Below, piece after piece: positions 1 through 8,358 of a stretch of 9,363 nt of DNA; within the stretch, counting starts at the first letter, position 1; the number at the start of each line of letters is the position of its first letter. The notes under the pieces were generated by a model, which saw only the letters and a list, made by a program, of their open reading frames with translations, had not been told where the DNA came from and ran no database searches. The translations under genes and the position numbers were made by a program. Source of the DNA: Gammaproteobacteria bacterium (GTDB taxonomy: Bacteria; Pseudomonadota; Gammaproteobacteria; Steroidobacterales; GCA-2729495); the NCBI GenBank assembly GCA_030429685.1, contig JAUIEY010000066.1, positions 1 to 9,363 of the forward strand. The letters run 5' to 3'.

Positions 1-144
1 CGAGTACCGACATGAACCAGAATCCGCGCGAAATCAGGATATAACGGCTTACTACGCTAATTCAGGAGCGCCGGCCTTTCTTTGCACTGGCTCTCACTTT
101 TGCTGGGTTATTATTGGGTTACGAGTGATCAGGCGGAATACATC

Positions 145-696
145 ATGAAGCAATATTGCCCTTCCGGCTTGTTGGCAGGCCTGCTGCTGGCTCTTTTCGC
201 TGGTGCCTGTGGTCAGGCACCCAACGAAGCAACCACTGCCGGCGCGGCGGAATTGCGTGAAGAGCTGCTGCAGGCGGACCGGGATTTTTCGGCGCTGGCG
301 TTCGAAGCAGGCGTTGCGCAGGCTTACGCGCGCTTTATTGCTGCAGACGCGGTGCAGCTTCCGGATGGCGGGATGCCGCTAAATGGCAAGCAGGCAATTG
401 TGGAAAATGTTGCCAAATCGCTGGGCGATGTGGAGTTTTCGCTGAGCTGGGATCCGGTGGATGCGCAGGTATCTGCCTCGGGCGATCTTGGTTACACCTG
501 GGGCTACTACTACGTCGAGACCATGGGCGAGGACGGCGAGCTGTATGCCGCCGAGGGCAAATACGCGAACTTCTGGCGCCGCGGGGCGGATGGCTGGGAA
601 GTGTTGCTGGATATCAGCAACCAGAACGAACCGCCATTCCTGGACGAACTGGAATTTGATGCGCTGCTTGAGGAAGAGGCAGCCGAACTGCCCTGA
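145..696 (+). CDS. Lipoprotein with DUF4440/SnoaL-like (NTF2-fold) domain
   Basis: A 183-residue protein. Residues 1-21 form a lipoprotein-type signal: basic start, a leucine-rich core, then FAGAC with Cys22 as the likely lipidated residue. The lipobox is imperfect, with Ala rather than Leu at -3. Residues about 35-165 resemble the DUF4440/SnoaL-like family: an opening helix with ADRDFSALAFEAG, then GKQAI, then a beta-rich half with SGDLGYTWG, EGKYANFWRR and a final W..LLDISNQ strand. The C-terminal tail is very acidic. Members of this family are small cone-shaped domains that are often non-enzymatic or of unknown substrate, so no reaction is assigned. I chose ATG 145 over an upstream TTG at 82 because the signal peptide begins there and AGGCGG lies about 8 bases upstream. 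A TATTAT -10-like hexamer at 109-114 is the best promoter candidate, but it lacks a good -35. Confidence 0.8.
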   Translation: MKQYCPSGLLAGLLLALFAGACGQAPNEATTAGAAELREELLQADRDFSALAFEAGVAQAYARFIAADAVQLPDGGMPLNGKQAIVENVAKSLGDVEFSLSWDPVDAQVSASGDLGYTWGYYYVETMGEDGELYAAEGKYANFWRRGADGWEVLLDISNQNEPPFLDELEFDALLEEEAAELP

Positions 697-704
697 AAAT
701 TCCC

Positions 705-736
705 GCCGCTAAAAAGTACCGGCAAACATTAGCGGC
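705..736. repeat. Perfect 8-bp inverted repeat (hairpin) after the lipoprotein gene
   Basis: GCCGCTAA at 705-712 pairs with TTAGCGGC at 729-736 around a 16-base loop, nine bases after the lipoprotein stop codon. There is no T-run after it on the plus strand, so it is not a textbook terminator for that gene. It may act as a transcript-end stabiliser or, on the minus strand, as a backup to the adjacent terminator. Confidence 0.55.
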
Positions 737-774
737 AAAAAGAACCGGCGGCACCTGGGGGAAAGCGCCGCCGG
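737..774 (-). terminator. Rho-independent terminator, minus strand
   Basis: Read on the minus strand, CCGGCGGC (774-767) and GCCGCCGG (752-745) form a perfect 8-bp GC stem around a 14-base loop. TTCTTTTT (744-737) follows directly. This is a classic intrinsic terminator. The nearest minus-strand gene upstream is the 35-residue membrane protein, whose stop codon lies 77 bases before the stem. It may also end read-through from the ABC transporter gene. Confidence 0.85.
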
Positions 775-779
775 AGGAT

Positions 780-800
780 GGGAACCAAGGGGGAGTTCCC
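780..800. repeat. 6-bp inverted repeat, first of three tandem hairpins
   Basis: GGGAAC at 780-785 and GTTCCC at 795-800 can pair around a 9-base purine-rich loop. It sits between the 35-residue gene's stop codon and the intrinsic terminator, in what would be its 3' untranslated region. Alone it is weak; its interest is that it precedes two stronger hairpins. Confidence 0.4.
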
Positions 801-850
801 GGGGACTAGTTGTGCTTAGTAAGTAATTCGATCATCTTGCCGGTATGGAT

Positions 851-958
851 TCAGTGCACCATCCCGACCAGTGAAGCCAGCGGGATAAAGGCAACTGCCA
901 GGGCAATCAGGATCTCGTCACGTTTGTCGGTGTAACGATTCGATTTGATTGAGTTCAT
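851..958 (-). CDS. 35-residue single-span membrane protein, hypothetical
   Basis: A short reading frame with unusually good gene signals. ATG at 958 is preceded, six bases upstream, by GAGGTG (complement of 965-970), the strongest Shine-Dalgarno match in the window. Translation gives a polar, basic N-terminus (MNSIKSNRYTDKRDE), then one hydrophobic segment of about 18 residues (ILIALAVAFIPLASLVGM), then VH and a TGA stop. This is the usual form of a small inner-membrane protein with a cytoplasmic N-terminus, though the orientation is inferred. An intrinsic terminator follows 77 bases after the stop, and the 142-bp gap to the ABC transporter gene holds candidate regulatory repeats, so it is probably its own transcript. 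I do not recognise the family. Small membrane proteins of this size often modulate transporters or sensor kinases, but nothing here shows a partner. Confidence 0.72.
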   Translation of the reverse strand: MNSIKSNRYTDKRDEILIALAVAFIPLASLVGMVH

Positions 959-960
959 TG

Positions 961-996
961 CTTTCACCTCGATAGATTGTGTTGCGATGGTGAAAG
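961..996 (-). promoter_or_regulatory. Inverted repeat that could sequester the ribosome binding site of the 35-residue gene
   Basis: On the minus strand, CTTTCACC (996-989) is the perfect complement of GGTGAAAG (968-961). The second arm contains most of the Shine-Dalgarno element GAGGTG and ends two bases before the ATG. Three more pairs (TCG with CGA) extend the stem if one A is bulged. In RNA this would hide the ribosome binding site, as in RNA thermometers or other translational switches. A possible -10 (TAATCT, 1000-995) overlaps the 5' arm; if that promoter is the real one, the hairpin would not be transcribed and the repeat would instead be a DNA operator. Confidence 0.5.
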
Positions 997-1032
997 ATTA
1001 GCGCTGAGCCCGGCCGGGTTCTTTTCGGGCTG

Positions 1033-1057
1033 GTAACCGTTTGTACCCAAATGTAAC
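1033..1057 (-). promoter_or_regulatory. Three 10-bp-phased GTTAC-like repeats, candidate OmpR-type activator site
   Basis: On the minus strand GTTAC (1057-1053), GGTAC (1047-1043) and GTTAC (1037-1033) recur exactly every 10 bases. Tandem half-sites at this spacing are typical of OmpR-family winged-helix response regulators. The repeats lie about 75-100 bases upstream of the start of the 35-residue gene, in the gap after the ABC transporter stop. No convincing -35 is present downstream, which fits activator dependence. The motif is short and could be chance. Confidence 0.35.
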
Positions 1058-1100
1058 AGGCACAAACTACTGAATTAAAAAGGAAAAGTTATTGGGCTGG

Positions 1101-2915
1101 TCAGGCCACGGCCTCGCCGACGGCGCGGGCATCGGCTTCGGCAGCCTTGAACTGCAGTTCTGCCAGCCGGCTGTAAAGCGGGTCGCTGCGCACCAGGTCG
1201 GCGTGGCTGCCGACGGCGCGAATTCTGCCCTCGTCCAGCACCACGATGCGCCGTGCTTTCAATACCGTCGCCAGCCGGTGGGCAATGATAATGGTGGTGC
1301 GGTTCTGCATCAGTTTTTCCAGCGCTTCCTGCACCAGTCGCTCGCTCTCGGCATCCAGTGAACTGGTTGCCTCATCGAGCAGCAGTATGGGCGGGTTTTT
1401 CAGGATGGCGCGGGCAATGGCGATACGCTGTCGTTGCCCGCCCGAAAGCCGCGTACCTTTCTCACCCAGAAAAGTCTCGTAGCCTTCCGGCAGCCGGGCA
1501 ATGAATTCGTCTGCCGCCGCCGCGCGGGCAGCGTCGCGCACTTCTTCGTCGCTCGCGTCCGGCCGGCCGTAGCGAATGTTCTCCAGAGCACTGGTGCCGA
1601 AAATCATGGTCTCCTGCGGCACCACGCCGATCATGCCGCGCACCGCAGCGGGGTCTGCCCGGGCAATATCCACACCGTCAATACGAATGGAGCCGGAATC
1701 AGGATCATAAAAACGCAGCAGTAACTGAAAGGTGGTGCTTTTGCCGGCACCGGAGGGGCCGACGAAGGCCACGGTTTCCCCGGGTTCGATACCCAGCGTG
1801 AAATCCTGAATGGCCGGGCTGCCCGGTCGTGACGGATAACAGAAGGTAACGTCGTCAAAGTCGATGCGGCCGGTGCCCGGGGTATGCAGAGCAACGGGTT
1901 CTGCCGGTGCGCTGATGGCGGGCCGTGCTTCGAGCAATTCAATGAGGCGTTCCATGGCGCCTGCGGCGCGCTGCACCTCACCCCACATTTCGCTGAGCAT
2001 GGCGCCGGAACTGCCCAGCAGCACCGTAAAGATTACGAACTGGGTCAGGTCGCCTGGCGTCATGGTGCCGCCAAGCACCTCGCGCGTGCCCAGCCATAGC
2101 ACCAGCGTGATCGAACCGAACAGCAGGAACATGCTGCCGAAAGACATTACAAAGCGCACCCGAATGCGGCTCAGCGCGGCGCTGAACGCGCCTTCGACAA
2201 CCTCGCCGAAGCGCCTGCTCTGCAATGGTTCGAGTGTAAAGGCCTGCACTGTTTCGATCGCGTTCAGGGTTTCATTGGCCATGCCGCTGGAATCGGCAAC
2301 TTTGTCCTGCGCGGTGCGCGACAATTTACGGACCTTGCGGGCGATCCAGATGATCGGGCCGATCACGGCGGGAACCAGCAGCAGGATGATCATGGTCAGT
2401 TTGGGGCTGGTCCACAGCACGCCGGCAATAGAGATGATCAGCATGATGGTGGAGCGCAGCGCAATGGATATGCCGACGCCCGATATGGATTGCACCAGCG
2501 TGGTGTCGGTGGTCAGACGCGACAGCACCTCACCGGTTTTGGTGACTTCAAAAAAGGTCGGATCCTGCCGGATCACATGTTCATAGACTTTTTTACGCAG
2601 GTCGGCGACCACGCGTTCGCCGAGCCAGGTGATCAGGTACAGCCGCAGCGCCGACAGCAGGCTGATGCCGACTATCACGCCGACCACCAGTTTGAAATAG
2701 TAGTCAATCCGCGCGGTGTCGCCCGTAGCGATGCCGTTGTCAATCAGGAAGCGCGCCGCTATGGGCAGGCTGCCGGTAACCGCAGAGGCGGCCAGCAGCA
2801 CAATCAGGGCTATAGTCAGCGTGCCTTTGTAAGGGCGGATAAAAGGCGCCACGGCACGCAGTGGCCGGAGGGATTTTCCCAGCGGGCGGGCTTCAAGTTG
2901 AGTGTGTGGTGGCAT
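1101..2915 (-). CDS. ABC half-transporter, fused permease/ATPase (MsbA-related exporter)
   Basis: A complete 604-residue type IV exporter half-molecule, expected to work as an inner-membrane homodimer that uses ATP to expel a lipid or hydrophobic compound. Residues about 25-320 are the transmembrane domain with six hydrophobic stretches. The nucleotide-binding domain (about 350-585) has every motif: A-loop Tyr360, Walker A GPSGAGKST (386-394), Q-loop Gln434, signature LSGGQ (490-494), Walker B ILLLDE (510-515), D-loop SSLD (518-521) and H-loop His546. The glutamate after Walker B is present, so it should hydrolyse ATP. Overall it is closest to the MsbA-related permease/ATP-binding group. I do not name it msbA because essential MsbA normally sits beside lpxK, which is absent here. 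Its ribosome binding site is poor (GGGAAAA well upstream). The gene stands alone and diverges from 3067, and no clear terminator follows the stop. Confidence 0.95.
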   Translation of the reverse strand: MPPHTQLEARPLGKSLRPLRAVAPFIRPYKGTLTIALIVLLAASAVTGSLPIAARFLIDNGIATGDTARIDYYFKLVVGVIVGISLLSALRLYLITWLGERVVADLRKKVYEHVIRQDPTFFEVTKTGEVLSRLTTDTTLVQSISGVGISIALRSTIMLIISIAGVLWTSPKLTMIILLLVPAVIGPIIWIARKVRKLSRTAQDKVADSSGMANETLNAIETVQAFTLEPLQSRRFGEVVEGAFSAALSRIRVRFVMSFGSMFLLFGSITLVLWLGTREVLGGTMTPGDLTQFVIFTVLLGSSGAMLSEMWGEVQRAAGAMERLIELLEARPAISAPAEPVALHTPGTGRIDFDDVTFCYPSRPGSPAIQDFTLGIEPGETVAFVGPSGAGKSTTFQLLLRFYDPDSGSIRIDGVDIARADPAAVRGMIGVVPQETMIFGTSALENIRYGRPDASDEEVRDAARAAAADEFIARLPEGYETFLGEKGTRLSGGQRQRIAIARAILKNPPILLLDEATSSLDAESERLVQEALEKLMQNRTTIIIAHRLATVLKARRIVVLDEGRIRAVGSHADLVRSDPLYSRLAELQFKAAEADARAVGEAVA

Positions 2916-2964
2916 ATACGAATTTTCCCATGCCCGGCGCTAAAAACGAACCGTTCATTCTTCA

Positions 2965-3002
2965 TGTGACTGTCACACGGCCTTTATCGGGCTGTTACAT
3001 GC
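2965..3002 (+). promoter_or_regulatory. Candidate PhoB-like repeats in a divergent promoter region
   Basis: CTGTCAC (2970-2976) and CTGTTAC (2992-2998) lie exactly 22 bases apart, two 11-bp steps, as in pho boxes built from CTGTCAT-like units. The middle unit (CCTTTAT, 2981-2987) is a poor match. GATACT at 3009-3014 could be a -10 placed just after the repeats, as expected where PhoB replaces the -35. The site would serve the small secreted protein at 3067; the ABC gene starts 55 bases to the left on the other strand. TGTGACTGTCACA (2965-2977) within it is also a 13-base palindrome. Confidence 0.3.
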
Positions 3003-3066
3003 CCTCACGATACTGCGCGCGCAGTCGAGGTAGTAAAACCATCTGCAGGAGTCAGAGGACAAGCGA

Positions 3067-3318
3067 ATGAGCAGAGCCGCATTGCTGGTGAGCATAATGC
3101 TGTTGGCGCAGCAGGCCATTGCCGGACCGGAACAACAACAGCGCGAGCTGGACCAGGCCTATACGGAGCAAACAGAAATCATGGACCGCAAGTTTCAGCA
3201 ACGGCTGGAACAAGCTGCAAAAACCATGCAGCCGGAGATGCGCTCCGCGACCGACGCTTTGACCGACCGGGAGTCGGCCACCGCCGACGACTATTTCATG
3301 AGCCTCGCGGCCAATTAA
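3067..3318 (+). CDS. Small secreted helical protein, hypothetical
   Basis: An 83-residue protein with a clear Sec signal peptide: MSR, a hydrophobic core, and a cleavage motif AIA (17-19) before Gly20. The 64-residue mature part is rich in Gln, Glu, Arg and Ala, has no cysteine, and reads as one or two amphipathic helices (about 22-65). It should be periplasmic. The start is supported by AGAGGA at 3054-3059, seven bases before ATG. The gene is convergent with the 3315-4064 gene, and their stop codons share the bases TTAA at 3315-3318. I do not recognise a family. Short helical periplasmic proteins may act as chaperones or adaptors, but no motif here supports a specific job. Confidence 0.75.
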   Translation: MSRAALLVSIMLLAQQAIAGPEQQQRELDQAYTEQTEIMDRKFQQRLEQAAKTMQPEMRSATDALTDRESATADDYFMSLAAN

Positions 3319-4064
3319 CCTGCGTTGGCTGCCATTGCTTCGGTCAGTTCGGGAATCGACAGCGTTACCATGCCGTCGTCCTGCCAGTCGGAAATTTGCA
3401 TTTTCACACCGACGAGTTCCGACCAGACTTCTATGTGAGTTTTGGTCCACTTTTCATGGATTTCCTGTTCGGTCAGATCATGCATACCCATGCGTCGGGT
3501 CTGTGTCAGTACATGTCCGTAAGGTGCCCGATACCGCACGTAGCCCGGCCCGCGTTCGACTTCACCGGCCAACTGGAAAAAGCAGGTGGTCTGATCGGTA
3601 ATGGCAACCAGGGCCAGCTCTTTGCGTCCGGTAGATTCAATAATTTTGCCGACGCGGCTGAGCATCGGCAACTGGGTCATTGCATCCTTGCGCGCAATGC
3701 CTTCGATGTCACCCATATTCTTGGCATGCTGAATAAATTCCAGGGTCATTTTCACCAGCGCATCATTCATCTCGTGTTGATAGGCTGAATTGGAGTTCAG
3801 CGTTTTGATCATCTTGGATATCGCCAGCCCGACTTCTTTTTCGCGGCCGCTGAAGTCATGCTTCTCGCCTTTGTTGTTGGCGACACCGGCAATGGCCGCA
3901 ATCACGGCGCTGCCGAGCTCGGCTTCATTGCCTTCAAAACCGCTGTACTGGCCGATCTGCTTTTTGCTTTTGCCCTCGCCGGACTTGTGCGCGCCGGCCA
4001 TTGCTGCATTTGCCAGCAGCAGCGTCGAAATTGCTACCGTGGCGTAACCTGTCAGTTTGTGCAT
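3315..4064 (-). CDS. Secreted protein of unknown function
   Basis: A 249-residue protein with a good Sec signal peptide (basic start, core to about residue 20, cleavage motif AMA at 21-23, mature N-terminus GAHKSGEGKSKK). It starts at ATG 4064 with AGGAG seven bases upstream. The region after the signal is basic and glycine-rich. Residues about 45-150 are mostly helical and residues about 160-249 look alpha/beta, with a QTTCFFQLAGEV strand holding the single cysteine and a segment GYVRYRAPYGHVL. A WTKTHIEVWSELVG helix follows near the end. I recognise no catalytic motif and no family. It is predicted periplasmic or exported. It shares the 4065-4245 divergent region with the hemerythrin-like gene and interlocks its stop with the small secreted gene on the other side. 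Confidence 0.82.
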   Translation of the reverse strand: MHKLTGYATVAISTLLLANAAMAGAHKSGEGKSKKQIGQYSGFEGNEAELGSAVIAAIAGVANNKGEKHDFSGREKEVGLAISKMIKTLNSNSAYQHEMNDALVKMTLEFIQHAKNMGDIEGIARKDAMTQLPMLSRVGKIIESTGRKELALVAITDQTTCFFQLAGEVERGPGYVRYRAPYGHVLTQTRRMGMHDLTEQEIHEKWTKTHIEVWSELVGVKMQISDWQDDGMVTLSIPELTEAMAANAG

Positions 4065-4170
4065 GCTTTTTCTCCTGCCAAAGCCTTGGTGTTTGCTACA
4101 GGGATTATGGTTTTAGCGGCCTTGGAGCCGCAGCTTTTCTGCCCGTCAATCCGCTGTGCGGAGTGTGATT

Positions 4171-4196
4171 GCAGCGTGTATTGGCTACACTGCTGC
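4171..4196. promoter_or_regulatory. Imperfect inverted repeat, candidate operator in divergent region
   Basis: GCAGCGTGTA (4171-4180) pairs with TACAC-T-GCTGC (4186-4196) around a 5-base spacer, perfect apart from one inserted T. It lies between two divergent genes (starts at 4064 and 4246), a typical place for a dimeric regulator site affecting one or both. As RNA it could also form a hairpin in the leader of the plus-strand gene. No regulator family is assigned. Confidence 0.4.
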
Positions 4197-4204
4197 CAGC
4201 GTGA

Positions 4205-4224
4205 AAGGGGCCAGCCGGCCCCTT
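4205..4224 (+). promoter_or_regulatory. Strong GC hairpin just upstream of the hemerythrin-like gene
   Basis: AAGGGGCC (4205-4212) and GGCCCCTT (4217-4224) form a perfect 8-bp stem with a 4-base loop, ending 21 bases before ATG 4246 and 8 bases before the ribosome binding site GGGGAG (4233-4238). No T-run follows, so it is unlikely to be a terminator. It may stabilise the 5' end of the message or affect ribosome loading. Confidence 0.5.
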
Positions 4225-4245
4225 CAACCGACCGGGGAGAACATA

Positions 4246-4797
4246 ATGACAAGCTTAATGGAACGGGTTGCGGGAGAGCGTCGCCGCTTGAGGCAGGTGC
4301 GCCAGGCGTTGACTGCGGCAACGGACAAGACGGCAGGCGGCGATGAGTCATGGGCGCCTTTCTACCTTGCAGTGACTGAATACTTTGATGCGTCCATGGA
4401 GCGTCTCCACGAGCAGGACATTCGCATGGGTGAAATGCTGCGCGGCTACATTGACATGGACAATGCCGACAACAAGGCTGCGCTTGAAGAACTGGATGCG
4501 CGTCTGACCGGACTGACCGAGCATCACAAGAAATTGCTGGCTGCGCGCGATGCGCTGGCGGCCGGGGAGGCCGGCGCGCTGGAGCAATTTGAAACCGTGG
4601 CCGGCGCGTATGCTGCCTATATTGTTGCCAACATGGGGCATCACCCCGGCACCGCCGATCTGGCCGGCAGGCATTTTACCCAGCAGGACTGGGAGCATAT
4701 GACGCTGGTCAGCGAAGCTGCGCAGCAGCGCGAACAGGAGCTGCACAACAAAGTGTTCTCGCTGTTGCCGGCCGGACTGGATTTGCCCGCAGAATAA
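4246..4797 (+). CDS. Hemerythrin-like four-helix protein with altered metal-ligand positions
   Basis: A 183-residue cytoplasmic protein. GGGGAG eight bases before ATG 4246 fixes the start; longer readings from 4156 lack a site and would run through a hairpin. The layout follows the bacterial HHE/hemerythrin pattern: helix 1 (SLMERVAGERRRLRQV, 3-18), helix 2 ending in RLHEQDIRMGEML (53-65), helix 3 with LTEHHKKL (90-97), and helix 4 with YIVANMGHHPG, closed by the family-like tail LAGRHFTQQDW (139-149). Known hemerythrins bind a di-iron centre through His and Glu/Asp in these helices and carry or sense O2 or NO. By my manual alignment the helix-1 His is lost and the helix-4 His/Glu pair is replaced by other residues (Asn/Gly, then His132-His133), while His55 and His92-93 remain. 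Metal binding may therefore be changed or absent. A CbiX-like gene follows 95 bp downstream. Confidence 0.7.
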   Translation: MTSLMERVAGERRRLRQVRQALTAATDKTAGGDESWAPFYLAVTEYFDASMERLHEQDIRMGEMLRGYIDMDNADNKAALEELDARLTGLTEHHKKLLAARDALAAGEAGALEQFETVAGAYAAYIVANMGHHPGTADLAGRHFTQQDWEHMTLVSEAAQQREQELHNKVFSLLPAGLDLPAE

Positions 4798-4813
4798 GCC
4801 GCCACGTTTGCGA

Positions 4814-4832
4814 GCCGCCCGGCTGCGGCGGC
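4814..4832 (+). repeat. GC-rich 6-bp hairpin after the hemerythrin-like gene
   Basis: GCCGCC (4814-4819) and GGCGGC (4827-4832) pair around a 7-base loop, 16 bases after the stop codon at 4797. No T-run follows, so at most it is a weak or Rho-assisted terminator or a processing site between this gene and the CbiX-like gene. Confidence 0.35.
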
Positions 4833-4854
4833 AGCGTAGACAGGGCCCGGAAAA

Positions 4855-4864
4855 TTGTATACAA
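4855..4864. promoter_or_regulatory. Palindrome TTGTATACAA, candidate repressor operator
   Basis: A perfect 10-base palindrome 28 bases before the CbiX-like start codon. The core GTATAC with flanking TT/AA resembles sites bound by GntR-family (FadR/FCD-type) regulators. It also contains TATACA, which could double as a -10, so a bound regulator would block the promoter. Ten-base palindromes occur by chance, and no GntR gene is in the window. Confidence 0.3.
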
Positions 4865-5904
4865 CTTTGTTTCAGTTTTTCGGAGTCCTGCCATGAAATC
4901 ATTTGTCTCGTTGCTGCTTGGTTCTGCACTGGTGTTGTTCGGGTCGGTGGCGCTGGCCGGTGGCCATGACCAGCAGTCTGGTCACAACGCCGGTGGCCAC
5001 GAGCACCACGTCACCCCGGAACAGATGCAGGCGCTGCGTCAGCGCATTCCGCTGTACGACATGTATTCCGATGAACAGATTCTGTTCTTTATGGGGCGCA
5101 TGACCAATCTGAACGGCTGGATGACCGACGACAAACGTGGCTGGGTCACTGCCGGTACCCGCGAAGGGGAGGTCGGCATCCTGGCACTGGCACATGGGTT
5201 CAAGGAACCGGGCAACATGCAGTTTCGGACGGCCTTTCAGCATGTTGCTGCGGAATATCCGACAACTTATGCGCTGGGCATGGCAATGATGTCATCCGAC
5301 AATATCGGCACCGCTCTGAAGACTCTCGAAGACGCCGGCGCCAAAAAAATTGTCGTGATGCCGGTTACCACGGCCGACAATTCCACTCTCACCAAGCAGT
5401 GGCGTTATATTTTTGGTGATGCAAGCGAACCCGCTTACCTTGATACGAAAGTTCTGGATAGTGGCGCGGAAATTATCTGGACGCCGACACCCACAGCGCA
5501 TCCGATCATGGCGGAAATCATGGGTGACTATGCGCTGGGTTTGAGCGAAAACCCGGCCAATGAAACCCTGTTTATTCTTGGCCATGGCCCACAAGACAAG
5601 GAAAGCAATGACAAAGAGCTTGTCATTCTTGCGCGGCACGCCGCGGCTATCAAAGAACGTGGCGGCTTTGCCGACGTGAAGTACTACAACGTGCAGGACG
5701 ATGCGCCGCCTGACGTGCGCAAGGCGAACGTTGCGGCCATCCGCGCCGATGTTGAGGCAGCTGCCGCGGCCGGCCGGCGGGTGATCGCTGTGCATACCCA
5801 GTTGACTCGCAGCAGCGTGGTGAATCGTCTGCGCGATGACATCGGCCCCGCCGCTGCCTTCGAAGGGCGCGGGGTCATGGAGCACCCGCGCTTCGAAGAC
5901 TGGA

Positions 5905-8154
<2,250 letters not shown>

Positions 8155-8175
8155 ACCGTTGTCCTGATTTTTCTG

Positions 8176-8207
8176 GCAGCAAAGCTGCTCCCCGCGCCAG
8201 GTGCGGG
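8176..8207 (-). promoter_or_regulatory. Two small hairpins in the isocitrate dehydrogenase leader
   Basis: Upstream of the ribosome binding site, GCAGC/GCTGC (8176-8180 with 8184-8188, 3-base loop) and CCCGC/GCGGG (8191-8195 with 8203-8207, 7-base loop) can fold one after the other in the mRNA leader. They may protect the 5' end or tune translation; no known riboswitch pattern is seen. Confidence 0.3.
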
Positions 8208-8266
8208 AAGATAAACTGTTCACATGGGTTGTAAGTCACCGGGTCCGTGGCGACCGGGCGGGCGGT

Positions 8267-8272
8267 ATTGTA
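8267..8272 (-). promoter_or_regulatory. Possible -10 element for isocitrate dehydrogenase
   Basis: On the minus strand TACAAT (8272-8267) matches the -10 consensus at five of six positions and lies 113 bases before the start codon. No good -35 was found at 16-18 bases upstream (the region reads CTGCAAT), so the assignment is weak. The rest of 8155-8358 is GC-rich and I see no other feature in it. Confidence 0.3.
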
Positions 8273-8358
8273 ACCCAACCCCGCGCGGTGATTGCAGGGT
8301 GCTATTTTCCTGCCTGTGCCGCGCGCGGGCGGGCCCGGAGAGGCTTGTTTCAGGGGGG

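Noticed and set aside
1..144. Open frames at the left edge: one closing with TAA at 42-44 and one running from base 2 to a TGA at 146-148 that overlaps the lipoprotein start as ATGA.
   Set aside because: Only 14 and 48 codons are visible, the translations resemble no protein I know, and no start or ribosome binding site is in view. One may be the tail of an upstream gene, but the sequence does not support a call.
82..144. TTG start at 82 for the lipoprotein gene.
   Set aside because: It adds 21 residues before a good lipoprotein signal peptide and has no ribosome binding site; ATG 145 fits far better.
1007..1031. AGCCCG...CGGGCT hairpin as the ABC transporter terminator.
   Set aside because: The 6-bp stem has a 13-base loop and no T-run follows on the minus strand; it also lies about 70 bases past the stop.
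1864..2586. A 240-codon plus-strand open frame opposite the ABC transporter.
   Set aside because: It is a shadow of the GC-rich ABC gene, with odd composition, no domain and no ribosome binding site. The minus strand carries all ABC motifs.
2965..2977. TGTGACTGTCACA as a CRP site.
   Set aside because: CRP sites need six bases between TGTGA and TCACA; here there are three.
5292..5885. A 197-codon minus-strand open frame inside the CbiX-like gene.
   Set aside because: Mirror frame of a gene with signal peptide and conserved motifs; its translation is rich in His, Arg and Cys with no fold pattern.
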